The notes: a model not told the origin generated them from the sequence alone. A stretch of 64,000 bases of DNA from Streptomyces tanashiensis (GCF_014648895.1 NZ_BMRZ01000009.1:186001-250000), one strand, 5' to 3'; shown: positions 8,073 to 16,032, counted from the stretch's first letter. Program-made: numbers and translations.

Positions 8073-8630
8073 GTGCTGATCCCCCACGACACCCGGATCG
8101 CCCTCGACACCGTCGTCGATCTGATGAACACCGCGCCCCAGGGCGAGCGGGCCGACGAGCTCGCGGACCTCCCGGAGCTCCACGACTTCCTGCACGCGCA
8201 CAAGGTCAGCGGCGTGGGCGACCTCGGGCCCGACGACCTGCGCGCCGTGCGCGAGGTGCGTGAGAAGTTCGCGGCGGTCTTCTCCGCCCCCGAGGCGCGG
8301 ATCGCCGCTCCCCTGATCAACCAGCTGGTGGCGGGTGCGGGTACCACCCCCCAGCTCACCGACCACGACGGCTACGACTGGCACGTGCACTACTTCGCGC
8401 CGGGCGCCTCGGTGGCGGACCACCTCGCGGCCGACTGCGGCATGGCCCTCGCGTTCATCGTCGTGGCGGGCGAGCAGGAGCGGCTGCGGCGCTGCGAGGC
8501 GCCGGACTGCGGCCGGGCCTTCGTGGACCTCTCGCGCAACCGCTCGCGCCGCTACTGCGACAGCCGCACCTGCGGCAACCGTCTGCACGTGGCCGCGTAC
8601 CGGGCGCGCCGCAAGGAGGCCGCGGGCTGA
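8073..8630 (+). CDS. CGNR zinc finger / ABATE domain protein
   Basis: A 185-residue probable stress-linked transcription regulator. The N-terminal ~130 residues form the ABATE-type helical ligand-binding region (ALDTVVDLMNT). The C-terminal ~45 residues are a CGNR zinc finger with Cys pairs in CEAPDCGRAF and YCDSRTCGNR, followed by a basic tail (YRARRKEAAG) suited to DNA contact. The start is GTG at 8073 with AGGGAG seven bases upstream. It is monocistronic as far as can be seen: a convergent small membrane-protein gene follows. Target genes are not evident. Confidence 0.9.
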   Translation: MLIPHDTRIALDTVVDLMNTAPQGERADELADLPELHDFLHAHKVSGVGDLGPDDLRAVREVREKFAAVFSAPEARIAAPLINQLVAGAGTTPQLTDHDGYDWHVHYFAPGASVADHLAADCGMALAFIVVAGEQERLRRCEAPDCGRAFVDLSRNRSRRYCDSRTCGNRLHVAAYRARRKEAAG

Positions 8631-8674
8631 CGCGCCCCGCCCGGGGCGGCCGGTCCGCCCGGGGCCCGGGCCCG

Positions 8675-8839
8675 TCAGAGCACGAAGAGATCGTGCACCG
8701 CGGCCATCATCAGCAGACAGCCGATCACCCCGAGGAAGATCATCAGCGGCGGCTGGGAGAGCGCGAACAGGCAGCCGCGCGGCTCTTCGGCGGGGGCGTC
8801 GGTGGCGGCGGGCACGGGCTCCCGCGAGGTATCCAGCAT
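8675..8839 (-). CDS. Small single-pass membrane protein
   Basis: A 54-residue protein with a polar N-terminus, the conserved-looking segment RGCLFALSQPPL and one transmembrane helix (MIFLGVIGCLLMMAA) close to the C-terminus VHDLFVL. Family and function are unknown. The start is uncertain: ATG at 8839 has no purine-rich site upstream, and in-frame GTG codons lie further out, the farthest at 8893. It is convergent with the CGNR gene. The tail-anchored topology suggests a small regulatory or structural membrane subunit, which is inference. Confidence 0.6.
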   Translation of the reverse strand: MLDTSREPVPAATDAPAEEPRGCLFALSQPPLMIFLGVIGCLLMMAAVHDLFVL

Positions 8840-8961
8840 CTCGGGGGGATGATCGCGCACGCCGGACCCGGCGAATCCCGCAACACGCCCCACCGCGGGG
8901 GCCGTTCACCCCTTCCCGTGGATCAGGGAACGGGGACGGACACCGGAATCGCCAGAAGTGA

Positions 8962-9375
8962 TCAGATTCCGTGCTTCTTCAGAATCGCCTCGATGTCGCT
9001 GAAGTCCTCACCGGCGGACTGACCGGCCTGCGGCTTAGCCGTCACGGCACGGGAGGGCGCCGAAGCGGCCGGAGCCACGGCTCTCGGATCGGCTCCCCCG
9101 GCCGTCACCTCACGGCCGGCGCGACGCCGCTCCACGGCCCTGGTGGACAGGAAGAGCAACCAGGCGATCCCGAGTACGCCGAAGCCGGCCCAGGCCACCG
9201 GGCTGAAGGCCGTGTCGGCGATCCACTCGACCGCGCCCGTCATCACCAGACCGAGCGGCACCAGGGCGTAGGCCGCGGTCCGGGCGGCGGACAGGAACTT
9301 CTTCCGGTACGCCGAAATCGCGGCGATGCCCAGGCCCGCCGCGGACACCGCGGCACAGATGGTCTCGGCGAGCAT
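8962..9375 (-). CDS. Three-helix membrane protein with acidic C-terminal tail
   Basis: A 137-residue actinobacterial protein I cannot assign to a named function. Three hydrophobic helices occupy about residues 3-20, 30-50 and 60-75, with the basic loop AYRKKFLSAAR between the first two. The rest is a soluble, Ala/Pro-rich linker ending in the conserved-looking peptide DFSDIEAILKKHGI, which looks like a docking motif. Homologues in Streptomyces are sometimes labelled cellulose synthase, but no glycosyltransferase motif is present. The ATG at 9375 has a good GGAGG five bases upstream. Confidence 0.75.
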   Translation of the reverse strand: MLAETICAAVSAAGLGIAAISAYRKKFLSAARTAAYALVPLGLVMTGAVEWIADTAFSPVAWAGFGVLGIAWLLFLSTRAVERRRAGREVTAGGADPRAVAPAASAPSRAVTAKPQAGQSAGEDFSDIEAILKKHGI

Positions 9376-9536
9376 GCGATCCTCCAGGTGCGGGGCCGAT
9401 ACGTCCCTTCCATCCTGCACCGCGGAGACCCCCCGGGGCCACGCCCCGAGCCCCGTATCAGGGAGATCTCCGGGTGATCCCGGCCGGGATCTCCTCCCCG
9501 GGGCACCCCCAGGTCCCGGTGAGGGAGACTGCTGTC

Positions 9537-10052
9537 ATGAACGACTCCACCACCGCACCCGCCTCCCCCGTCGTCCTGGAGGCGTGGTTCGACCTCCAGT
9601 GCCCCGACTGCTTCCAGGCCCTCGACGACGTCCGCGCGCTCCGCGAGAAGTACGGCGACCGGCTCGACGTACAGCTGCGCCACTTCCCGCTGGCCAAGCA
9701 CAAGCACGCGTACGCCGCCGCCCAGGCCGCCGAGGAGGCCGTCGAGCAGGGCAAGGGCTGGCCGTACGCGGAGGCGCTGCTCGCCAGGACCGCCGAGCTC
9801 GGCGAGCGGGGCGAGCCGGTCCTCCTGGAGGTGGCGACGGAACTCGGCCTGGACGCCGAGGAGTTCGACACCGCCCTGATCGACGGCCGGCACCTGCTGA
9901 CCGTGGACGCCGACGAGGCCGAGGGCAAGGCGATCAAGGTCACCGGCACCCCGACCTACGTCATCGGCGGCGAGCGTCTGGACGGCGGCCAGAGCCAGGA
10001 CGGCCTGCGGGAGCGGATCGAGGAGATCGCCGACCGGCTTCTGGCGGGCTAG
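9537..10052 (+). CDS. DsbA family thioredoxin-fold protein
   Basis: A 171-residue thioredoxin-fold protein of the DsbA/FrnE type. The redox centre is CPDC near residue 22 (DLQCPDCFQAL); the cis-proline loop is TGTPTYVIGG near residue 142. A helical insertion lies between them. There is no signal peptide or lipobox, so it acts in the cytoplasm and is probably an oxidoreductase or polyketide-isomerase relative rather than a secreted disulfide catalyst. The ATG at 9537 is preceded by GAGGGAGA eight bases away. It is convergent with the GNAT gene at 10094. Confidence 0.88.
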   Translation: MNDSTTAPASPVVLEAWFDLQCPDCFQALDDVRALREKYGDRLDVQLRHFPLAKHKHAYAAAQAAEEAVEQGKGWPYAEALLARTAELGERGEPVLLEVATELGLDAEEFDTALIDGRHLLTVDADEAEGKAIKVTGTPTYVIGGERLDGGQSQDGLRERIEEIADRLLAG

Positions 10053-10093
10053 TGCCCGTCCGGCCCTGATCCGGAGGACAGGCCCCAGGAGGG

Positions 10094-10933
10094 TCAGATC
10101 AGCGGCTTCGCGCTGTTGACGAGCGTCGTGCGGTAGCCGAGCGACTCGTAGAGCCGGATCGCCGGGGTGTTGCCCGCGAACACGTGCAGTTCGATCAGGC
10201 GCTCCCCGGCCTCCAGGGCGATGTGCTCGGCGAGCAGCATGAGGCCCCGGCCGTACCCCTTCCCGCGCTGCTCCTCGGCGACCTCGATCTCGAAGACGAA
10301 GCCCGTGCCCTTCCCGGGCTCGCGCTCCAGTCGGCCGACCCACAGGAAGCCGACGACCTGCCCGTCGCGCACGGCGACGGAGATGGTGACGCCCGGGGTC
10401 GCGAGGCCCTGCGGGAGGAAGCGGCGGCCGCTGTCCTCGGCCTTGGCGAGCGCCTGCTCCTCCGGGACGCCGCGGTCGATCCAGCTCTGTGCGAAGGCGG
10501 CCCGGGACTTCGCGGACCACTCCTCGAACTCCGCCTCGGTGACCGGGCGGTGCCCGAAGCCCTCCGGCAGCCTCGGCGGCTCGGACGGCAGCTCCTTGCG
10601 CATGTTCCGGCTGCGCTCGGTGTACCCCAGCGAGCGGGCCATCCGCAGCGCGGCCTCCGCCTCCGCGGGCACCGAGATCTGCACCTCGCCGCAGCCCCAG
10701 CCGCGCAGCACCTCCTCCGCGGCGAGCGCCGCCACCGTGCCCCGGCCCCGGCGCCGGTCGGGCTCGTCGACCAGGAGGCGCTCGATCAGGCCGGAGGCGG
10801 CGCCGAAGGCCTGATCGGTGGCGAGGTGGACGGATCCGACCCGGCGGCTGTTCACACAGATGTCGAAGGTGCGGGAACGGCCGCCGTCGGCGGACTGCTG
10901 AAGCGGCTCGGACGGCCGCAGGGTGGTGGTCAT
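10094..10933 (-). CDS. Tandem-domain GNAT N-acetyltransferase
   Basis: A 279-residue protein with two GNAT folds. The N-terminal domain (about 1-130) has a degenerate CoA loop, RRRGRGTVAAL. The C-terminal domain (about 145-279) has a full acetyl-CoA motif, EEQRGKGYGRGLM, followed by the conserved NTPAIRLYESLGY. Double GNAT proteins often keep one active and one structural half, and that layout fits here. The substrate is unknown. The ATG at 10933 has no clear ribosome binding site; TAGAAC lies 13 to 8 bases upstream, so a very short or absent leader is likely. Confidence 0.88.
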   Translation of the reverse strand: MTTTLRPSEPLQQSADGGRSRTFDICVNSRRVGSVHLATDQAFGAASGLIERLLVDEPDRRRGRGTVAALAAEEVLRGWGCGEVQISVPAEAEAALRMARSLGYTERSRNMRKELPSEPPRLPEGFGHRPVTEAEFEEWSAKSRAAFAQSWIDRGVPEEQALAKAEDSGRRFLPQGLATPGVTISVAVRDGQVVGFLWVGRLEREPGKGTGFVFEIEVAEEQRGKGYGRGLMLLAEHIALEAGERLIELHVFAGNTPAIRLYESLGYRTTLVNSAKPLI

Positions 10934-10975
10934 CACGGGTGTTCTACCCAGCCTGCCGCCACCCGTCATCCGGAT

Positions 10976-11806
10976 TTACGCGAGCCTCGGGTCGCGGTCC
11001 GCGGCCGCCCGCTCGTCGAAGACCCGCATCGCCTTGGCGGTGACGGGGCCGGGCGCTGCCGCGAGCTCCCGGCCGTCGACCCGGTGCACGGCCTGGACGT
11101 CGCGGAGGGTCGAGGTCAGGAAGATCTCGTCGGCGCTCTCCAGCACGTCCAGCGGCAGGTCGGTCTCCTCCGCGCCGGTCCACTCCACGGCGAGCGCCCG
11201 GGTGATGCCCGCGAGGCAGCCGGAGGAGACGGGCGGGGTGAGGATCCGGCCGTCGACCACGACGAAGACGTTGGAGCCGGTGCCCTCGCAGAGCTGCCCC
11301 ACGGTGTTGGCGAAGAGCGCCTCGGAGGCCCCCCGCTCGCGCGCCCTGGCGAGGGCGACGACGTTCTCGGCGTACGAGGTGGTCTTGAGTCCGGTGAGGG
11401 CGCCGCGTTCGTTGCGCGTCCAGGGGACGGTGATCACGGCGGTGGAGTCGGGGCGGCGGCCGGTCTCGCCGAGGGCGACGACCAGGCTCGGCCCGGCGTC
11501 GCCGCGCTCCGAGCCCAGCGGGGAGAGACCGCCGGTGTACGTGATGCGGAGCCGGCCGAGCTCCATCGGGTTGGCCTCCAGGACGGCGGCGCAGGCGCGG
11601 CGGACCTCGTCGAGGTCCGGGTCGGGCAGGCCGAGGCCGCGGGCGGAGCGGGTGAGCCGCTCCAGGTGGAGCGTGAGAGCAAACGTTTCGCCGCGCTCCG
11701 CCTTGACCGTCTCGAAGATGCCGTCGCCGACGGTCAGTCCGTGGTCCAGAACGGAGACCCGGGCGGTCTCCGCGTCGTGCAGCCCGCCGTTGACCCAGAG
11801 TTTCAT
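10976..11806 (-). CDS. pabC: Aminodeoxychorismate lyase (PabC, class IV aminotransferase fold)
   Basis: Converts 4-amino-4-deoxychorismate to p-aminobenzoate and pyruvate in folate synthesis, using PLP. The 276 residues show the fold-IV hallmarks: VNGGLHDAETARVSVLDHGL with the GDGIFET segment at the N-terminus, the region around the PLP lysine (GLKTTSYAENVVALARA), and the phosphate-binding EGTGSNVFVV. The ATG at 11806 overlaps the TGA of pabB by four bases, so the pair is co-translated. A D-amino-acid or branched-chain aminotransferase is the only serious alternative, and the pabB neighbour argues against it. Confidence 0.88.
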   Translation of the reverse strand: MKLWVNGGLHDAETARVSVLDHGLTVGDGIFETVKAERGETFALTLHLERLTRSARGLGLPDPDLDEVRRACAAVLEANPMELGRLRITYTGGLSPLGSERGDAGPSLVVALGETGRRPDSTAVITVPWTRNERGALTGLKTTSYAENVVALARARERGASEALFANTVGQLCEGTGSNVFVVVDGRILTPPVSSGCLAGITRALAVEWTGAEETDLPLDVLESADEIFLTSTLRDVQAVHRVDGRELAAAPGPVTAKAMRVFDERAAADRDPRLA

Positions 11807-12870
11807 CGAGAAGTGGCCTTTCCGCTCGCCTCAGAGGCGCCTGACTCGTAGGCGCCCGACGCTATCGCGACGAGCCGGTCCGCCTTCAGCTCGGTCTCCT
11901 CCCACTCGCGCTCCGGGTCGGAGCCCCAGGTGATCCCGGCGCCCGTGCCGAAGCGGAGCACGCCCTCGGCGCGGTCGATCCAGAAGGTGCGTATGCCGAC
12001 GGCCAGCTCCGCGGTGCCCGCGTCGGCGTCGACCCAGCCGATGCCTCCGCAGTACGGGCCGCGGGGCGCGGTCTCCAGGGCCTCGATGATCCGCAGCGCG
12101 CTGGACTTGGGCGCGCCCGTGACGGAGCCGGGCGGGAAGGTGGCGGCGAGGAGTGCGGGCCAGCCGGCGTCCTCACGGAGGAGGCCGGTGACCGTGGAGA
12201 CGAGGTGGACCAGGCCGGGGTGCTCCTCGACGGCGCAGAGTTCCGGGACGGCGACGGTGCCGGTCTCGCTGACGCGGCCCAGGTCGTTGCGGACCAGGTC
12301 GACGATCATCACGTTCTCCGCGTGGTCCTTGGGGAGGAGGTCGGCGGCGGTGCGGCCGGTCCCCTTGATGGGGCCGGAGGAGATCAGGGCCCCTTCCCTG
12401 CGCAGGTACAGCTCGGGGGACGCGGTGGCGATCTCCACTCCGTGCGCGGGCAGGCGGATCGTTCCGGCGTAGGGGGCGGGGTTCCCCCGGGCCAGGAGCG
12501 CGGTGAGGGCGTCGACGTCGGCGGCCGCCGGGTCCGGCAGCGGCGCGGTCAGCACCCGGCAGAGGTTCGCCTGGTAGACCTCGCCGCGCGCGATGTGCTC
12601 GCGCACGCGCCGTACGCCCGCGGTGTACGCGGCGCGGTCGAGCGAGGACGTCCAGTCACCGGCGGCGGGACCGCGCCAGCCGCCGGGGACGGGCGCGGGG
12701 ACCGGGCCGGGCCGGACGTCCCCGAAGCGCGCGCAGGTGAGGCGCCCTTCGAAGTCCGCGCAGACGGCCCAGAAGCCTGCGGAGTCCAGTGCCTCGGGGT
12801 CGTGGGTGACGTCCCGGAGATCGGTCGCGACGAGGCCGCCGAAGCGGGCCAGAGGAGCAAGGTCGTGCAC
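11803..12870 (-). CDS. pabB: Aminodeoxychorismate synthase component I (PabB)
   Basis: Chorismate-utilising enzyme that aminates chorismate to aminodeoxychorismate, with ammonia from a glutamine amidotransferase encoded elsewhere. The 355-residue protein has the catalytic-domain signatures ISSGPIKGTGR, DHAENVMIVDLVRNDLGRV and GSVTGAPKSSALRIIE, and lacks a fused amidotransferase. The GTG at 12870 is the first possible start because an in-frame stop lies four codons upstream. TAGACT sits exactly 12 to 7 bases before it, suggesting a leaderless mRNA. It overlaps pabC by four bases. Anthranilate or isochorismate synthase is less likely given pabC. Confidence 0.88.
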   Translation of the reverse strand: MHDLAPLARFGGLVATDLRDVTHDPEALDSAGFWAVCADFEGRLTCARFGDVRPGPVPAPVPGGWRGPAAGDWTSSLDRAAYTAGVRRVREHIARGEVYQANLCRVLTAPLPDPAAADVDALTALLARGNPAPYAGTIRLPAHGVEIATASPELYLRREGALISSGPIKGTGRTAADLLPKDHAENVMIVDLVRNDLGRVSETGTVAVPELCAVEEHPGLVHLVSTVTGLLREDAGWPALLAATFPPGSVTGAPKSSALRIIEALETAPRGPYCGGIGWVDADAGTAELAVGIRTFWIDRAEGVLRFGTGAGITWGSDPEREWEETELKADRLVAIASGAYESGASEASGKATSR

Positions 12871-13055
12871 GCATCGAGTCTAGGTCGGCCGGAGGGGGAG
12901 CACGGGGTCGTGGACCGAGAGGCGTGGGAGGCGCAGGGGGCGGGGGCTCCCCGCCACCCCGGGGACACGGCGAGTGAACGCCACACGAACCCTCCGGGAG
13001 GCCCGGCCGGGCACCCTGAAGGGCTCGCAGGTCAGCACGCTGCGGAAACGCGTTT

Positions 13056-13083
13056 TTGTACTGGCCCAGGAATCCGCTAGAGT
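13056..13083 (+). promoter_or_regulatory. Promoter of the tRNA cluster
   Basis: TTGTAC, a 16-base spacer and TAGAGT form a strong vegetative-type promoter 43 bases upstream of the first tRNA gene. It is the best -35/-10 pair in the 255-base gap after pabB. Confidence 0.65.
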
Positions 13084-13125
13084 TCAACACGTCGCCGGGA
13101 CGCGCAAGCGGAACGGAAACGACAA

Positions 13126-13198
13126 GCGGACGTGGCTCAGTTGGTAGAGCATCACCTTGCCAAGGTGAGGGTCGCGAGTTCGAATCTCGTCGTCCGCT
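13126..13198 (+). tRNA. tRNA-Gly (anticodon GCC)
   Basis: Acceptor GCGGACG/CGTCCGC, D arm GCTCAGTTGGTAGAGC, anticodon stem TCACC/GGTGA with loop TTGCCAA, and T arm GCGAG TTCGAAT CTCGT. First gene of the six-tRNA cluster. CCA is not encoded. Confidence 0.97.
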
Positions 13199-13236
13199 CG
13201 ATGTGGGGGATCTTCCCGAACCCCCTATTCACTCCT

Positions 13237-13310
13237 GGTGGAGTGGCCGAGAGGCGAGGCAACGGCCTGCAAAGCCGTCTACACGGGTTCAAATCCCGTC
13301 TCCACCTCCA
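13237..13310 (+). tRNA. tRNA-Cys (anticodon GCA)
   Basis: Acceptor GGTGGAG/CTCCACC, anticodon stem ACGGC/GCCGT with loop CTGCAAA, and T arm CGGGT TCAAATC CCG. A CCA end is encoded at 13308-13310. The next tRNA starts one base after that. Confidence 0.96.
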
Positions 13311-13311
13311 A

Positions 13312-13383
13312 GGACGATTAGCTCAGCGGGAGAGCGCTTCCCTGACACGGAAGAGGTCACTGGTTCAATCCCAGTATCGTCCA
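13312..13383 (+). tRNA. tRNA-Val (anticodon GAC), copy 1
   Basis: Acceptor GGACGAT/ATCGTCC, anticodon stem CTTCC/GGAAG with loop CTGACAC, T arm ACTGG TTCAATC CCAGT, discriminator A. The acceptor differs from copies 2-4 by a compensated change in the second and third base pairs. Confidence 0.96.
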
Positions 13384-13417
13384 CTGGATCTTCGGATCCT
13401 GGATCTCCGGATCCCCC

Positions 13418-13492
13418 GCGCGATTAGCTCAGCGGGAGAGCGCTTCCCTGACACGGAAGAGGTCACTGGTTCAATCCCAGTATCGCGCACCA
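13418..13492 (+). tRNA. tRNA-Val (anticodon GAC), copy 2
   Basis: Acceptor GCGCGAT/ATCGCGC with the same body as copy 1. Discriminator A at 13489, then encoded CCA to 13492. Confidence 0.96.
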
Positions 13493-13519
13493 CACTTCAC
13501 GCACCCCTCGGGTGCGCCC

Positions 13520-13591
13520 GCGCGATTAGCTCAGCGGGAGAGCGCTTCCCTGACACGGAAGAGGTCACTGGTTCAATCCCAGTATCGCGCA
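13520..13591 (+). tRNA. tRNA-Val (anticodon GAC), copy 3
   Basis: Identical to copy 2 through the discriminator base, but followed by CGC rather than CCA. Confidence 0.96.
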
Positions 13592-13619
13592 CGCAGTACC
13601 GACACCCTCGGGTGTACCC

Positions 13620-13691
13620 GCGCGATTAGCTCAGCGGGAGAGCGCTTCCCTGACACGGAAGAGGTCACTGGTTCAATCCCAGTATCGCGCA
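13620..13691 (+). tRNA. tRNA-Val (anticodon GAC), copy 4
   Basis: Identical to copies 2 and 3. CCA is encoded after the discriminator (13692-13694). The cluster ends at a strong hairpin six bases after the discriminator. Confidence 0.96.
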
Positions 13692-13697
13692 CCACAG

Positions 13698-13738
13698 GAA
13701 GAAGCCCCCGGCCGCAGCTCGCGGCCGGGGGCTTCTTC
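13698..13738. terminator. Bidirectional terminator of tRNA cluster and zinc-ribbon gene
   Basis: GAAGAAGCCCCCGGCCGC and its exact complement form an 18-bp stem around a five-base loop (AGCTC), ending in CTTCTTC. It serves the plus-strand tRNA cluster and the convergent minus-strand gene. Confidence 0.88.
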
Positions 13739-13746
13739 GCGCCCGG

Positions 13747-14046
13747 TCAGGAGGAGAAGAGCATCCGCCCGAAGCCACGCTGACGGTAGTGGCCGCCGTG
13801 GTGACCACCGTGGTGGCCGCCCTGGTGCGGGGCGCCCCAGGCGGGCGCGGCGGGAGCGGCCTGCGCCGGGTAGGCCGGCGGGGCGGGCGCGGGCGGGGCC
13901 TGCTGGACCCACTGGGACTCCAGGCGGGTCAGGGCCTCCAGCTCGCCGTAGTCCAGGAATATGCCCCGGCAACCGCTGCACTGCTCGATCTGGACACCGT
14001 TGCGGTTGTACGTGTGCATGGCCGCATGGCACTTGGGACACTGCAT
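13747..14046 (-). CDS. TFIIB-type zinc ribbon protein
   Basis: A 99-residue protein. Residues 1-45 form a zinc ribbon with CPKCHAAM and CSGCRGIFLDYGELEAL, the zf-TFIIB layout often found in bacterial small regulators. Residues 50-99 are a Pro/Ala-rich and then His/Gly-rich tail (HHGGHHGGHY) that could bind metal. The function is unknown; nucleic acid or metal binding is the reasonable range. The ATG at 14046 has GGGAG eleven bases upstream; translation further upstream reads poorly. Confidence 0.82.
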   Translation of the reverse strand: MQCPKCHAAMHTYNRNGVQIEQCSGCRGIFLDYGELEALTRLESQWVQQAPPAPAPPAYPAQAAPAAPAWGAPHQGGHHGGHHGGHYRQRGFGRMLFSS

Positions 14047-14113
14047 GCTCGGCTCAACTCCCTGACATTGCCGTTCGAATGGTGGCTTCACCTTACGTGG
14101 ACGCCGAAAGGGC

Positions 14114-15100
14114 CTACCCGGTTCGGTGCCCGGCGATGCGGGCGCAGGTGTCGATCATCACTTCCTCGACCTCGTCCAGCGGCCGGCGTTCGACCGTGGA
14201 CTTGGCGAGGGCCAGCGCGGCGGTCTGGACCGTCAGCGCCCGTGCGGGCACGTCGAGTCGGCCCCACGGGTCGGCCTCCACGGCGGGGCCGCCGGCCTCC
14301 TGGTACGCGCCGAGGAAACGGGACCAGATCTCGGGCGGCAGGATCCCCGCGGCGAACCAGGCCGCGGGCCGCGCCAGATCCCAGGCGGGGTCGCCCAGGC
14401 CGAGGTCGTCGATGTCTATGAGCCGCCAGGCGGTGGGGGCGTCGACCGGCGCTCCGGCCTCCGGGCCGGCCGGGGGGCGGGTGGCCCGGACCAGCTGACC
14501 GAGGTGGAAGTCGCCGTGACAGAGCAGCCGGTACGGCGCCGGGGCCTCGGGGACCGTCCGCCAGGCGTCCAGGACGGTACCGGTCGCCGGGTGGTCCGGA
14601 GCCGTGCGGCGCATCCGGTCCACGGCGAGGGCCGCCTTCGCGGGGGCCCGCATGTCCGGGAGACGTCCGGCGCCGCCCGGCGGGGGCGGGGTGCGGTGCA
14701 GCAGGGCGAGGAGCCGTGCCGCCTCCTCCCACGGGGCGTCGTCGGGGTCCTCCGGGTCCACGGGCGGACCGTACGGCCAGAGGGTGACCGGGCGGCCGTC
14801 CAGCGCGTCGGAGCCGGACCCCGGCAGCGGCAGGGGCGGCAGGAAGACGCCGTCGACGTCCCGGTGCGCGGCCAGCGCGAGCCGTGCGCGATGCTCCTCC
14901 GGGTCCGTGCCGGGCGCGTGCGCCTTGGCGACGAGAGCCCCGTGCCGTACGACGGTCCCGTCGTCCCGGTCGGCCAGCACCCCGACGAGACCGCTCGGGC
15001 AACGGCAGGAGGCGTCCGCCGGGTGAGCCGCCGCACGGGCGAGGGCGGCGAGGCCGTGGAGCGGCGGCGAGGCGGAAGAGGTCGGGGGTGCTGAGTCCAC
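14114..15100 (-). CDS. Aminoglycoside phosphotransferase (APH) family protein
   Basis: A 328-residue APH/choline-kinase-fold protein. The catalytic loop is LLCHGDFHLGQL and the metal-binding loop is LIDIDDLGLGDPAWDLA, so it should be an active small-molecule kinase; the substrate is not evident and resistance is not implied. The start is set at GTG 15100 because TACGCT lies exactly 12 to 7 bases upstream, indicating leaderless initiation. An open frame continues 16 codons further but runs into the 13-bp tandem repeats. The N-terminus shows a CRCPSG segment where the P-loop-like lobe begins. Confidence 0.82.
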   Translation of the reverse strand: MDSAPPTSSASPPLHGLAALARAAAHPADASCRCPSGLVGVLADRDDGTVVRHGALVAKAHAPGTDPEEHRARLALAAHRDVDGVFLPPLPLPGSGSDALDGRPVTLWPYGPPVDPEDPDDAPWEEAARLLALLHRTPPPPGGAGRLPDMRAPAKAALAVDRMRRTAPDHPATGTVLDAWRTVPEAPAPYRLLCHGDFHLGQLVRATRPPAGPEAGAPVDAPTAWRLIDIDDLGLGDPAWDLARPAAWFAAGILPPEIWSRFLGAYQEAGGPAVEADPWGRLDVPARALTVQTAALALAKSTVERRPLDEVEEVMIDTCARIAGHRTG

Positions 15101-15128
15101 TCCCGGAGCGTACGGGGTGCCCCGGCCG

Positions 15129-15206
15129 GATCCACCGGGCGGATTCACCGGCCGGAGTCACCGGCGAGATTCACTGGGCGGATTCACTGGGCGGATTCAC
15201 TGGGCG
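15129..15206. repeat. Six tandem 13-bp repeats
   Basis: Three perfect GATTCACTGGGCG units (15168-15206) are preceded by three degenerate units (GATCCACCGGGCG, GATTCACCGGCCG, GAGTCACCGGCGA). They lie just upstream of the APH-like gene, whose start is at 15100. The period of 13 is not a codon multiple, which argues against coding use. Confidence 0.9.
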
Positions 15207-15231
15207 GACGAAGCCCGTCGGGAACGCGCGA

Positions 15232-15261
15232 GGGCCGGTCAGCTCCCCAGCTGACCGGCCC
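15232..15261. terminator. Hairpin, probable terminator
   Basis: Perfect 13-bp stem GGGCCGGTCAGCT with loop CCCC, lying about 90 bases downstream of the 55-residue membrane protein gene on the minus strand and upstream of the repeats. Confidence 0.7.
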
Positions 15262-15349
15262 CACGCTGCCGTCCGCCGCACCCCCGTCCCCACGGGGTTG
15301 AAGGCCGGATGTCCCGACCCGGGCCGCTCTCCCGGGTCCGGGGCGCCTC

Positions 15350-15517
15350 TCAGCGCCCCAGCATCACGCCCACGGACGACGCCTGTGTGACCACCGCTTC
15401 CCAGCCGCCGAAGACGACCACGAGCAGGGCCGCGAGAGGGAGGACCATGGCCGTGGCCACCAGGGGGTGACGGCGGCCCGAGGGCCGGGTGGTCGTCCGC
15501 GGTGCCGTGTAGGCCAT
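15350..15517 (-). CDS. 55-residue single-pass membrane protein
   Basis: A short gene, supported by an excellent ribosome binding site (GGAGAGG four bases before the ATG at 15517). The protein starts with a basic, Thr/Arg-rich cytosolic head (APRTTTRPSGRRHP), then one hydrophobic helix at about residues 19-37 (LVATAMVLPLAALLVVVF), then an extracytoplasmic tail with GGWEAVVTQASS. The function is unknown. A -10-like TAGTGT about 80 bases upstream may be its promoter. A hairpin follows at 15232-15261. The ribosome binding site, topology and isolated terminator make a real gene likely. Confidence 0.72.
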   Translation of the reverse strand: MAYTAPRTTTRPSGRRHPLVATAMVLPLAALLVVVFGGWEAVVTQASSVGVMLGR

Positions 15518-16032
15518 GGTTCCTCTCCTGTCGTGTTCCGGCGCGGCGGGTGCGTGACCTCGGGGGACGAGTGCTGCACCCGCCGCTTGACCTCAACACT
15601 AGGGAGCGGGGGGCGCCGGGACGTCATGCCCGCGTACCGACTTCCGGGCCTCCCGGAGGATGACGCCCGCCCGTGCGGCGTACTCCCCTGGGTGGAGACG
15701 GGAGTCCGGAACCCCGGGTCTTCCCGGAGGGGACGCGCGGAACGGGCGCGGCGGCGTGACTTCGCTCACTTCCCCGGGCCCCGTGTTCCCGGGCGGGCCC
15801 CGCAACCCCTGGACCGGTCCCCCGAACCCGCCCCCGAGCCCTTCCGCCGGATCCGGCGCCGCTCGTCAAGTGGGTTTCCCTGACCGGGGGTTGGGCGCCG
15901 CATCCAGGGACGCCCCTCCCCCGCCTTCCCCCTCAGCACTGACAATCGATCCCGGTGCGAGGGCGCGGCCTATGAGCGCGTACGGGCGCCACTACGTAAG
16001 CTGTGCCACGTCGAACGGACGAGGGGACGGAC
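15518..16032. other. Intergenic region without a supported gene
   Basis: 515 bases between the divergent small membrane protein and the Ser/Thr kinase. Open frames are present on both strands but none has a ribosome binding site plus conserved-looking sequence. A TAAGCT at about 15997 could be the -10 of the kinase promoter. Confidence 0.5.

Noticed and set aside
13312..13691. A regular array of near-identical ~72-base units with 28-36-base spacers that resembles a CRISPR-like repeat.
   Set aside because: Each unit folds as a complete tRNA-Val with anticodon GAC and lies in a tRNA cluster; no cas gene is nearby.
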